Below the pieces are notes generated by a model that had not been told where the DNA came from, made no database searches, and saw only the letters and a program-made list of their open reading frames with translations. DNA of 64,000 nt from Tolypeutes matacus (lineage: Eukaryota > Chordata > Mammalia > Cingulata > Chlamyphoridae): assembly GCA_026826555.1 (NCBI GenBank), contig JAKSZT010054334.1, forward strand, positions 28,335,317 to 28,399,316. The letters are read 5' to 3'. Every line of letters begins with the position of its first letter. The first letter of the stretch is position 1. Positions 10,446 to 20,782 of the stretch are shown here, in pieces. The translations under genes and the position numbers were made by a program.

Positions 10446-12071
10446 GAGGATCATGAATCTTGTTATACTTCTCTGAGATATTAAATATTGCTTTAATTTC
10501 TATTCTTATGCCAAAGTTATCTACCTGATACTAAAATCGTCAGATATTGTAATCATTTCACTCAAATTCATTGCTGGGTATTGTGCACACTAGACTGGGA
10601 AAATACAAAAGCAAAAGACTTGGGAAAATTCCAATTATAAATATACAGAAACATTAATAATGTTATCAGTAAATGTTGACTCCTAATAAGAAAGCAAAAG
10701 AAATTTGGAACTTAAAAATACACAAATAATTTTCCTATCTATAAAGATGCTTGCTGTGAGGAAGGTACAATAAAAGTAACATCTATTTTGGAAACATTAC
10801 AAACCACAAACTACAAATTACTTCCAAGGGAAATACCTAGCAAAACAATTCTATCTAAAAAATTTCTATATTTAGCCTTTTTAGAATTATTCTTGTATTT
10901 AATAGGTCGTGGTTTTTATTGCTTCCATTTCTTTCAGCACTAAAATACTAGACCATATATTCTAAATTGCCTCTCCCAATAAATTTTGATTATTTATATT
11001 TTGAGGCAATCAACAAGCGACAAAAAAGTAAATGTTACTGAAAATTAAATTACAAAACCTTTCTGTGGAGGACCTAAATTATCTGCCACTCATCTATCTG
11101 CAACTAGGAAGAACTAATTTATTGTCTACATTAACAATAATGACTTTACAATTTGACTGTCTGCTTTAACAATACTTTATATTTCAGTAAACCCTTGCTC
11201 AGGAGGACAAAGTTGCTAATAACTTAATTGTTTCTCCAAGGGATTTTCAAAAAATCCATTTATCTCAACAATAGACTACTCATCCAGCTCTCTTCAGAAT
11301 AAATACCCCTTCTCAGGACATTGGATTAGTCAGCTAGGCTCATCAACAGACTGTTTATTCTTCAAGATTCACTTTGAAACCCCCACTTCACTGTGTCCAC
11401 CAATTCCAAACTATTTTGTTACAAACTTTGTTCAATCCCAATCAATCCACCATAACCCACATTGAAAGGCGGGCCTGAAGGCAGAACCCCAAAATCTCAA
11501 TAATATCTCACCTTACCCTCCTCTTCTAAGAAGTTACAAAAGCTATCAAGACAGAGGTCATCATTTCTAAGGTAGTAAATAAACTGGGCTTTGCTTTATC
11601 AATAGGTTATTTTGGGAGTCTTCAGGCATTCATGGAATCAGTAGTTGACAATGCAAACTTTCAAATAATCCTTACTTTATATTATGAAATCGATGACATT
11701 ATGTATACCCATTATTCTTATTTATACACTACATTTATAACTCCCTAATAAATGTTTTGTTGGACTGAGTAGACATATCTGACTTAGAAGCTTAAAAAAT
11801 AAATACTACATGAAAAAACTATCTAATTATTCTTTATAGGACATAAATTATGCCATAAAACTGTTGTACTTTCTGTATGGTTTCAGTCTTGGATTGTTTT
11901 ATCTAGTCTTCTTCTTACTTCTATTATAACTATATTATGAAATCCACCGAAATGATTTTAAGAAATCTCCTGTGACAGTTTTCCTTCTAAGTTTTATTTT
12001 GTAACTTGCCTAATTTTATTCAGTTATTAGAGTGAGCAAAAGTCCCTGTCCTCATAGAAAGTGCACAGAGG
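10446..12071. other. Unassigned AT-rich sequence
   Basis: I recognise no gene, RNA gene or repeat family in this AT-rich stretch. Confidence 0.5.
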
Positions 12072-12496
12072 TATAAAAAGAAATAAAACAAAATAGAGTT
12101 ACTTTGGCTAAGAGATTTAAAATGGAGTCATGAGGCCATTAATGAAGTTACTCTCAAGTAGGTCTCAGTCAGTTATCACAAACAGCCAAAGTATGCAAAG
12201 CCTCAAGCAACAGTGTTCTCCAAAACCCTAAGGACATTTGGATAACATAAACAAACCACAAGATAAAGAAATCAGTGAACTACCTAACCTGAATGATATT
12301 TGGAGAACTCCAAAAATCTACCAACCACAAGCAACTTATGTAATCTTCTTTTTCTTCAAAAACTCTTGCCTGGAAGTGCCAGGATGGAACACAATTTAGG
12401 TTCTTACTTAAATCTGTGCTCCCTAAATTAGTTCTAAGACCTCAAATAAGCACAATTGTTACCTTAAAGTTTTGTTATTTCTCAGTTGGCATTACA
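12072..12496 (+). repeat. 5' LTR of the endogenous retrovirus
   Basis: It aligns end to end with 13993-14426, sharing blocks such as AATGGAGTCA, GCAAAGCCTCAAGCAACAGT and CAACTTATGTAATCTTC. Its 3' end is set at 12496 (ATTACA), immediately before the primer-binding site. The 5' start is diverged from the canonical TG. Confidence 0.85.
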
Positions 12497-12514
12497 TGGT
12501 GTCAGAAATGGTAT
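12497..12514 (+). other. tRNA-Leu-type primer-binding site
   Basis: The sequence TGGTGTCAGAAATGG directly abuts the LTR 3' end. It matches the complement of the 3' end of mammalian tRNA-Leu (TGGTGTCAGAAGTGGG) with one change in the first 15 bases. Leu primers are typical of ERVL-type elements, though not exclusive to them. Confidence 0.8.
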
Positions 12515-12651
12515 CTGAAACAACTACTGACCTGACTCTGGAGCTACCATTGAATTCAAGCATGGTACCAGCCAGAGACCCTCTCATTCTGTCACCTAAC
12601 CTGTGGTTCCAGGTTTCTGTCAGTGAGTCCACTTGGTTCTAAACTTCCATC

Positions 12652-12991
12652 TTTTTTTTTTTTCAATAATTAATTTTTTATTTTTATTTTTAAAGAAGCT
12701 TTGGATTACATAAATTTTACTTCAAAAATATAAGGGATTCCCATATGCCCCACACCCTCCCCCTCCCACAATTTCCCACATTAACAACATCCTTCATTAG
12801 TGTGGTACATTTGTTACAATTGATTAACACATATTGAAGCATTGCTACTAACTATGTGCTACAGTTTACACTTTGTCCTGCACAATTTTGTAAGTTATGA
12901 AATATAGAATAGCCTGTATCCGTCACTGCAAATGTCATGCAGGACAAATCCAATGTCCCCAAAATGCCCCCATATTACACTTATTCTTCCC
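12652..12991 (-). mobile_element. 5'-truncated L1 3' tail inserted in the retrovirus
   Basis: On minus this is a short L1-type 3'UTR ending in poly-A (poly-T from 12652 on plus). It is clearly related to the 3' tail of the chimeric element at about 25565-25890: both contain CTATGTGCTACAG/CATAGTCCATAG-type, ACAAATGTACCACAC and GGGAGGGGGAGG-type blocks. Flanks AAACTTCCATC (12641-12651) and AAACTTCCTTC (12992-13002) form an 11-bp TSD with one change. Confidence 0.8.
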
Positions 12992-13208
12992 AAACTTCCT
13001 TCTTTTTGGTTGGGGTTCTGGTCTTTTTTTGAGTGTCTTCTGGTAAAGAACATTTAAGCTTTGGTTCCTTTGGTTTGGGCTGGTGGCAGCAGTCCTTTTT
13101 CATTTGCCCTTTTTGGTATACAAGAAAAATTTCCTTGTCTGGTGAGTACTTAAAAATTCTGACTTTGGTATTGAGCTCTTTTTCAGTGGAGGGATGCCTC
13201 CTTAACAA
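12981..13208 (-). other. 75-codon antisense frame, unidentified
   Basis: The frame lies antisense to the retrovirus and overlaps the end of the L1-tail insertion. It is lysine-rich. A short stretch, VYQKGQMKKDC, faintly resembles a degenerate retroviral zinc knuckle, but the full Cys-Cys-His-Cys pattern is missing. Because it crosses the TSD of an insertion and runs against the element, a chance frame is more likely than a gene. Confidence 0.25.
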
Positions 13209-13494
13209 TCAATTTGACATATGTTCTGTCTGTGTGCAATCAAATAATCATGTTGATTGGCATGAGATGGGCACTTAAATGCTATTAGAGCAACTGCTAC
13301 CTTTTTATGAGAAGCCTTGGCTTATGAAGAACAAGAGTCCCATGAAAAGGTAAAGTGATATGGATGGGCTAGATTGAGACAAGGTCACCCACCACACTCA
13401 AGACGATTTCTGTGCAAACTAAGGACACCTTTTTTAAACTCATTCCCACCCTTACCCTCTCTTTCTGGTTCCTTGTTACTTATTTTCCTTTTTC

Positions 13495-13731
13495 TTAGCC
13501 ATACAAAAAGCTGATGACCTGGACAATCTACCAGATTGCTGGATCTGTGCTAATTTAGATTCCACAGAAGAGCCCAATTTATTGGCCGCAGCTATAGGCA
13601 GTTTATTTAGATGGTTAAATCTTGGATCCTGGGGAGACTGTATCATCACTATAACATCTCTTCCATTGTCTCATCTTCAGAAAAATATCTGCAGCTACCT
13701 CCTAGGTCACACTAAGGTGCCCAACCCTTGA
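13495..13731 (+). pseudogene. Retroviral env-like fragment
   Basis: An open frame without a start codon runs to a stop at 13729-13731. It begins with a short hydrophobic stretch (LFSFFLA-like, possibly a leader remnant) and then carries LPDCWIC, with the CWIC at 13537-13548. This fits the CXXC motif of the surface subunit of gammaretrovirus-like envelope proteins. About 60 further residues follow with no recognisable fusion peptide, transmembrane or cytoplasmic part, so it is a small, non-functional remnant. Its position between gutted internal sequence and the 3' LTR fits env. Identification rests on one motif and context. Confidence 0.45.
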
Positions 13732-13980
13732 TCTTGAAGCTTATACTTATTAAACTTATTTCTGAAATGGCAAAACTAAGCCTAGTTATAATTAATGCCT
13801 GAGTCGCCCCCGCAAAACTCCTTGTTGCTCAAATGTGACCCCTCCTTAAGCCAAACTCTTCAAATAAACTCACTTCCTTTCTCCCTGTGTGGGACATGAC
13901 TCCCAGGGATGAGCCTCCCTGGTGGCGAGGGATTAATATTAAATGTTGATCAGCGATGTTTTTAGAGTAAGATCTTTGTC

Positions 13981-13992
13981 AAAAGGGGGAAA
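13981..13992 (+). other. Polypurine tract
   Basis: The run AAAAGGGGGAAA directly precedes the TG of the 3' LTR at 13993, the expected place and composition for the plus-strand primer of reverse transcription. Confidence 0.8.
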
Positions 13993-14426
13993 TGTGAAAA
14001 GAAATAATACAAAATAGAGTTGCTATGGCTATGAGATTTAAAATGGAGTCAGGAGGTCATTCTGGAGGTTACCCTTATGCAGGACTCAGCCAGATATCAC
14101 AAACTGCCAAACTATGCAAAGCCTCAAGCAACAGTGTTCTTCAAAACCCTAAGAGCATCAGAATACCATAAACAAACCATAAGATAAAGAAATCAGTAAA
14201 CTATGGAAACTGAAGGACATTTGGAGCACCTCAAAAATGTACCAACCACAAACAACTTATGTAATCTTCTTTTTCTTTAACAATCCTTGCCTCCAATCCT
14301 GGAGGTGCCAAGAGGGGACACAATTTGGGTTGCTACTTGAATATGTGCTCCCTGAATCGCAATCTAAGACCCTAAATAAACCTTTGTTGTCTTGCAACTT
14401 AAACTATTTCTTGGTTAGCAAAGACA
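13993..14426 (+). repeat. 3' LTR of the endogenous retrovirus
   Basis: It starts TGTGAAAAGAAATAATAC after the polypurine tract and aligns along its length to the 5' LTR. AATAAA-like signals lie near 14375 in a 'ccctaaataaacc' context, as expected for the R region. The end is placed at AAGACA by comparison with the 5' LTR and is uncertain by a few bases. Confidence 0.85.
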
Positions 14427-16690
14427 TTGTAATCACCCCATAACATAATTCATAGCTCAGTAAAAATTTTTAAAGATTTTCTGATGTAATGTAATAGAGC
14501 AAGTCTTTTTCCTTCTTAAATTAAATGCAAAAAGACTTCATATTAGATATTTATATTTTATAAGGTTGCTCTTTCATGTAACTTTATTCTGAAATCACCT
14601 CAATACTATTCAATAGTTTGTGGAATATATCTGTTTAATTGTTGTTAAAGCATGCAAAGACAATGTATATATTCATGTATGGAAGATTGATAGAGCAGGT
14701 CTTTTCTTGACTCTAGAGTTTGAGGGACTAATAAATAACTCCCCCTTTTCTCACCCAAGTTCTAAATCATTTCAGAAATAGATGAAGGCAATGGAATTAA
14801 AAAGTGTCAACTTAACTACTGATAAAGCTCTTGGAGACTGGGGCTTTAGGTCTATTAGCCCAGGAAACTTCACTGGCAATACAGATAAATGATAGACCTC
14901 TCATTTTCAGGGCCTACCCCTATAAAGTTTCTAAGATGGGAGCAGCTGATCCCAAAACGCATGAGGAGAAAGGGATTGAGTGATGTTCCTTCTGAATTTT
15001 ACCAAGTTTTTTCTCCTAATCTTGCCAATCAGATGTGTCACTTCACCTCCCTTAGAAAGGCCTAAGTGAGGAGGTGGAGAAGACTGCAAGGTTTATTATC
15101 AATAGACAACCTCCCTGTGCAATCATAAACCCAAGGGAAAGGAGACTGTCCCCAAACATCTATGTAGGATGATTTGAGAAGTGACAATAGGCAACTACTT
15201 CTTGTCATTTTTATATAAACTATCTCTCCTGTGGTTTGAAGAAGATACCTCAAATCCCTATCATCATACATAGATTAAAAATAAGTTAAATATAGCTCTG
15301 GAAATTTCCTGTTCACAAGAAAATATGCATTAAAAGCTAATTTCTTAAAGGTTGAAATCATGACTCTTATACAAATGTAAAATAAACATGTATCAGAGAA
15401 TTTATTTCAGTCATTAACTATTGAGAGAACCAATAAGATGTTACAACTGGTTCAAATGAGAAGTCAAAACATCCACCCATATATATAGGCAACCAGGAAT
15501 GCTGAAATGAATTTACAAAGAGATGCAAAATTGGTCAATATCCACCAGGTAATAATAAATTGCATCTCCACTGATAAAATTCATTTGCATCTCTATAGGC
15601 AAAAGTTATTTATATTAATATCCATTTTCTGCAGCTTGAAGTTGTAAATTAGCTTAAAGACACTGAAAGGCATAGATAATCCAGAAGCATAGACAGTAAA
15701 TCCAGTAATTTTTCTCTATATTTCAAAGCCTTTCACAATATTCTTTGATATATCCTATTACTGAGAAAAAATAGTAAAGGGGTATCTATTAATCTATAGT
15801 CCTATTAGCATAGACCATTTCACAGTGCAAAAATATGAGATGTGGGGAAAAAAGTACTTTCATCATTTTTTATAAACTACTATAATCCCTCTCTAGCCCC
15901 CATTCAACCTAGTAAGAGCAGTAATTTTAGGATTGGATATAAACAATTAAGGATTGTGCCTGTCTTCTCAGTAGGGCAGTGCTGAAATTCCAGGCATAAT
16001 TTATTGTGCATAAAGTCAGTGAAGAGTATCTCATGGCCTTTGGTCTTTGTCCTCCATTCATGCTATATTCACATTCTTATGGATTCAGAAATGAGTATCC
16101 ATTTCTACTGGTATCAGCTGAGGTAAATTACCTGATCTGGGGGAAGAGGGGCAGTAGGGGATTCCCCACTATCTCTTCTACCAATGGCAAACCTAGGAGA
16201 GGTTCTATGGCTCCTCATCTGGTGTCCTCCAAAGTTATTGCCAAGCACATTGACTTTGTTCTCTGATTCCTCCAGGGTTTTGTTCTTGTAACCCAAAACC
16301 AAACTTTCAGTACTTAAAAACATTGTATCTATCTAAAAGCCCAGTTATTACCAGTTAAAAGGCTTGGCATTCAATACCCTTTTCTTGCTTTTAGTTTCCA
16401 ATTACTACTTTTTTGTTTTTTTTTTTTTTGTTTGGCTTTTTATTTTTCTTATTATTTTCAATTACTACTTTAAAACTCAAGTGATAAGTCCTGACTATAA
16501 TAATTGTTAAAATTCCCAATGTAATGGATGCTTCTGTCATAAAAGGAGAAGGTTTATGTACAAGGAAGTACATGACCTTATCATATGTACAAGTTTGCAT
16601 CCAAATTATATATCCCATTTCCAAGTCTTCAAATATTACTCATTTTTTTATTCTTCATAAAATCTGAGCCCAAAATACTTAGAACATGAC
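14427..16690. other. Mostly unassigned sequence, possible regulatory cluster
   Basis: I see no gene or known repeat. Frames at 15062-15271 (minus), 16006-16266 (plus) and 16391-16624 (minus) have no domains; the last is driven by a T-rich run. A small inverted repeat with octamer-like sites at 15513-15595 is listed separately. Confidence 0.5.
15513..15595. promoter_or_regulatory. Inverted repeat with three GATGCAA-type sites
   Basis: The arm GAAATGAATTTACAAAGAGATGCAAA (left) is largely complementary to TTCATTTGCATCTCT (right), with a third site, AATTGCATCTCC, between them. The right arm contains the perfect octamer ATTTGCAT at 15583-15590, a POU/OCT-type site by established knowledge. Regulatory function is inference. 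Confidence 0.3.
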
Positions 16691-17117
16691 TGTGATGGTT
16701 AGGCTAATGTGTCAACTCAGCAAGGTAATTGTGCCCAGTTGTTTGGTAAAGCAAGCACTAGGCTAATTGTAATACAAGGACATTTATGGACTTTAGTTAC
16801 CAGTGAGTTTACAGCATAGATAGCTGATTACATCTACATCAGCCAGGAAGATTGCTGTCACCAATGAGTGTCACTTTATCCAATCAGTTGAATGCCTTTT
16901 AAGGGGAAGTAATTTCAGCATTCAGAGAGAATTTCCCAGCTCTTTGGACAGCCAATGTCTCCCAGGAACTCATCAAGGATCTTCACCGGACTTCGCCTGC
17001 CTGCAGAACCTGGACTTGTGCATCCCCACGGTCATGTGAGAGACTTTTATAAAATCTCATACTATTGACAGATATCTCCTGTTGATTCTGTTTTCCTAGA
17101 GAACCCTGACTAATACA
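16691..17117 (+). mobile_element. Solitary ERVL-type LTR (copy 2 of 3)
   Basis: It starts TGTGATGGTTAGGC and ends CCCTGACTAATACA. A perfect 5-bp TSD, ATGAC, lies at 16686-16690 and 17118-17122. Same family as 9786-10214 and 26025-26456. Confidence 0.85.
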
Positions 17118-17122
17118 ATGAC

Positions 17123-18335
17123 CAATAAATGTATCAGATATTTTAAAAATTACAAAGAGAATAAAAAATACTATACTAGTTTTTTTTAAAACCTGCAATA
17201 AAAGCCTATGCACTTCTTAACTCTTACAATGAGTATACTGGAGACAAATTAGGTCTGCAAACATAAAAGGGGAATTTTATCAACTCTGATTTTAAAAATC
17301 AGCTGTATTATTCCCCTACATTACCTTCAAAAGAGAAAATAATTTTATTCCTATGTGGAAAATATTACTTCTAAGCTAGATTCATTTTTTTTTAGTAGTT
17401 TATGTTTGGAAACCTACCTGAATTAACTGTGTTGATGTTAGAAGACCAAGCTTTGATTCTTAATATTAACTAGCAGCTATTACTGACCATGGTAACCTCT
17501 GTAATGTATAAAAACTTTTCAGATTTTGAATAGCCATTATGTCTAAGGCAGTTTGGGTAAAACAGTTAAGGTAAAAAAGATGATGGAGTTTACAGTTTAA
17601 GGGAAGCAACAGCTGTTGGATATCTTGGCAAGGAAACTGAGTACAAAATACAAACTTCTGTTGACCATGCATGCAATCATAAGAGATAAATGACTCACTG
17701 AAAGGACTCACTTCACTTTCAAGTAAACTCTGTAGCTGTGGCTCCCCTACTACTCTGTTAAATATTTAAACTTACCTTTAAATATAGCTTAAGACTGGAC
17801 ATCAAAATTTAAATTCTTGCAGCCTCCTGCAGAGAAGACATTAAATGATAATTTCCAAAAATACCTTTGTTAATTGCTTCAGTAAGACACAGATCTGGCA
17901 GCAGGACCTTTGAAAACAAATACTGCATGGATCACATCATCTAATTACTTAGACAAGCCATAGATGTGTTTAATGGATCAAAACTGTAAAATTGTTGGAA
18001 GCACTACATAGTTTCAGGGATATAAAGTTGTTTTGTTTATTATTTTTTGCTATTAATAATAATGTTTTTATGACTCAGATAAGACTTGGAACTATACACA
18101 ATATCGTGGTGGAGGAACCGTCAATTTTAAATTAAAAAGAAAAATAATGTGGTTATGATAAAACACTTTCAAAATATTTTCATTTTTCTATTTTTGTATT
18201 AGCTTTCTGCATTTTTCATTCATCCTTAAAAGCCTCCAATCAAGAGAAAGAAAAACAAGAGAATAGCAATAGAAGAAATAAGGCAAAAAGAGGAAGAAAA
18301 AAGGAAAGGAAATAAAATAGGAAATAAGTAGATGA
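17123..18335. other. Unassigned AT-rich sequence
   Basis: No recognisable gene or repeat family. Frames at 17466-17711 and 18188-18376 (minus) lack domains. Confidence 0.5.
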
Positions 18336-18660
18336 GTGGTTGATTCACTGGGATTACTGATTGCAAGCAACAGCAACTGACTTCAGCTAACTGTAGCAAA
18401 AAAAAAAATGAATTGGTTGGATGTTAATGAGTAGTTCTTAGAATGACGGGTAAAGGGTAGAATCTAAAGTTTGCAGAGGAAGTGAATGAGGGCAGAAACT
18501 AATGAGTACATTCTTCCAGATAAGCTAGATCAGTTCCAATTAGTTCCCATCCTTCCATCACTATGCCCAGAATTCAAATATCAGAGATAGAGAGTTTGAC
18601 TGACTTAGTTTGGGTTAATGCCCACCCCTTGACAAAGGAATAGCCAGGTAGATCACCCCC
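18336..18660 (+). repeat. Possible old interspersed repeat, family uncertain
   Basis: The segment ATTGCAAGCAACAGCAACTG...'cttcagctaactgtagcaaaa' resembles a widespread mammalian repeat with a 'gcaagtaacagaaa' signature. A related segment may occur at 47165-47500. Diverged, and I cannot name the family. Confidence 0.35.
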
Positions 18661-18684
18661 ATCCAGACTTTACCCATTAGGAGA

Positions 18685-19100
18685 ATGGAAGAAGGGGGTT
18701 GTCTTATTTCCTGGCTACTCTGACAAATACCACACAGTGGGTTGGCTTAAGCAACAAGAATTTGTTGTTCACAGTTTCTGAGACTGGAAGGCTTGTTGCG
18801 TCCCAGGGTTAGTAGAGTTCCAGCTGACCAGCAATCCTTGAGTTCCTTGGTTTTCCTGTAACATGGTGATGTCCTAGCCTTTCTTTTCTAGGTTCACTGG
18901 CTTCCAGCTTCTGGCTCCTCCCCATGGCTTTTTCTCGTTAAAAGCACTCCAGTAATAAGATTGACTCATCCTAATTCAGTTGGTTACATCTTTACTAAAA
19001 AGAGCATCTTCAAAATGTCCTACATACTATGGGTTCACACCCACTGGCATGAATTAAGATTAAGAACATTTTTTTTTCTGGGGAACATAACTCATTCTTC
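18685..19100 (-). mobile_element. MaLR-type LTR, antisense
   Basis: Plus strand begins TTATTTCCTGGCTACTCTGAC, then 'taccacacagtgggttggcttaagcaacaag', the complement of the conserved 'tgtttaagccaccc...tttgttatggcagcc' end of MLT1-like LTRs. It runs to about 19100 through a TTAAGATTAAGAACATT segment also seen in the LTR at 26873. Solitary, no internal genes. Confidence 0.65.
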
Positions 19101-19632
19101 CATAGGAGTACTATAGCCAGGAAAAAGGGAAGTAGAAGACAATAGAATGAAAAAGTGAGCATGAGGAGTAAGTAAAGAAAAACAATAAACCTGAGCAAAA
19201 ATGATTAGTGAAGTCTTTGAACATTATACACATCCACTGGGTTAAAGCACAATTTTTGAGGTTTTTACTTATTTCCTGAAGGGTGAAGTGGGGAGGGAGT
19301 TGATAAGGATGACCAAAGGACAGGTAGAGCCTGATGTCTCTTAGGAGACAGTAAACATTTTTTTAGAGGTTTCTGAATATTAAGCTAAATAAATGACATG
19401 ACTTCTTATTTCAAATTCCATCCTGAAACTGATTTATATGTAATGATTAATCAGAGTATTGTATATAGAAAATCCATCTGGAGGATCCAAGATGGTGGAG
19501 TAGGGAATGGCAGGCTGCACTCTTCCTCTAGAAACATGGGAAGGTAGGCAGGCTTGCTAGGTATAAGGGACTTCAAGGTGTCACAGGGGTGATAGGAAAG
19601 GGTGACTGAAGAGGAAGGGGTTCAACTTGGCA

Positions 19633-19752
19633 CTGGATAAAAAGGGAGCTACCCAGCCAGCCCTGGATAAGAAGGGAGCATACTATTTGGCCCAGGAGGA
19701 GAGGAAAACCACCCAGTCGGCCCTGGGGAAGGGAAAGCCACACAACCAGCTT
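19633..19752 (+). repeat. 30-bp tandem repeat, four units, in the L1 5'UTR
   Basis: Four degenerate units of exactly 30 bp lie at 19633-19662, 19663-19692, 19693-19722 and 19723-19752. Units 1 and 2 both begin CTGGATAA and share AAGGGAGC. Because 30 is a multiple of three, the overlapping frame at 19627-19944 shows 10-residue repeats beginning ALDKKGATQP and ALDKKGAYYL. The frame is probably incidental. Confidence 0.85.
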
Positions 19753-19899
19753 GGGAGGGGGTGGGGAGCATTTGAGGAGCAATCCCACAGGTGGGCCTGT
19801 GTTGTCCAGCCTGCTTATGGTAGGGAAGAGCTTGGCAGCCCACAGAGAGAGATGACAGAAATTAGCCAGAGGGTTGTTTTTTTTCCCCTCTCTATTTCC

Positions 19900-20640
19900 T
19901 TTGGTTTTTTCCCTTCATCTGGGTACTGGCTGTGGGATGATTGATTGGCAGGTACAAGCAGCTGGAGGGGAACATATCAGTGAGTCCTTGATGGCCTGAG
20001 AGGGAAGCTTGTTTCTGCTTTTTTTTTTTTTTTTTTTTTCTTTTTTTCTTTTCGCAGAATGATTGATTGGCCAAAATTGGCACCTGCGAGGGAGGAGCCT
20101 AGCTAGCACTGGTAGTCTGAGAGGGAGACCCAGATTTTTGTTTCTTTTTGTTTTGCTTTGTTTTGTTTTGCTTGTTTGTTTTTTTTTCTTCTCCTCTTCC
20201 TTATTTCCAGTCCTTCTGTTTTTCTTTTCTTTCTTCTCTTCTCATTTCTCATCTTTTATTTTTCCTTTTTCTCTTTTCTTCCCTTATCTTTTATTCATTA
20301 TGATTATTTTATCCTTTTATTTTTTTCTCTTTCCTTCCTTGTTTTCTTTTTTCTTTTTCTTTTTTCATTTTTTTCTCTCTTCTTTTCTTTCTTCCTTTCT
20401 GCCTTACCTTGTTTTGACTTTCTTTCTCCTCTTCTCATTTATCTGGCATTTTATTTTATTTTATTTTATCTTTTCCTATTTTTATTAACCTTTTAAAATT
20501 TTTATTCCTGTTTACTATTTTTGCCTCTTATTATATATTTTTGTCTCTTTTTTGTTCTTTTTTCTTCCTTCTCTTTTATTTTTTAATTTTCTTTTTCTTT
20601 TTTCTATTCTTTATTTCCTTTTTTGTGGATCTAATATTTT
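19900..20640 (+). repeat. L1 5'UTR region with 123-bp diverged repeat and polypyrimidine tract
   Basis: Two diverged units starting TGATTGATTGGC (19938 and 20061) and ending in CTGAGAGGGA plus a T-rich tail are about 123 bp apart. From about 20110 to 20640 the plus strand is nearly all T and C. The long 141- and 112-codon frames here (20063-20488, 20158-20496) are low-complexity F/L/S translations, not genes. Confidence 0.75.
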
Positions 20641-20782
20641 TTACATTGAGTACAGGCAACTACAAGGATATAAAATAAGTGGAAACAAGTGATTAAGAGG
20701 ACTTGTAACACAAAACCAAACAAAAATAAAAGCCTAATTGAAAATGAAACTAACCAACTGAATAAGCCCATCAAGATAAACA

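Larger units (their letters stand above)
12072..14426 (+). mobile_element. Endogenous retrovirus with paired LTRs (internally deleted)
   Basis: Two related LTRs (12072-12496 and 13993-14426) in direct orientation flank about 1.5 kb of internal sequence. In order there are a tRNA-Leu-type primer-binding site directly after the 5' LTR, an antisense L1 3'-tail insertion, a short env-like segment, and a purine tract next to the 3' LTR. No gag, protease, pol or integrase frame survives. The LTRs differ at many positions (roughly a fifth by eye), so the insertion is old. I could not find a matching TSD. Related env-tail plus LTR sequence forms the end of the chimeric L1 at 24.46-25.03 kb. Confidence 0.85.

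Noticed and set aside
20063..20496. 141- and 112-codon plus-strand frames rich in Phe, Leu and Ser
   Set aside because: They translate a polypyrimidine tract; any frame in such DNA lacks stops. No domain or start context.
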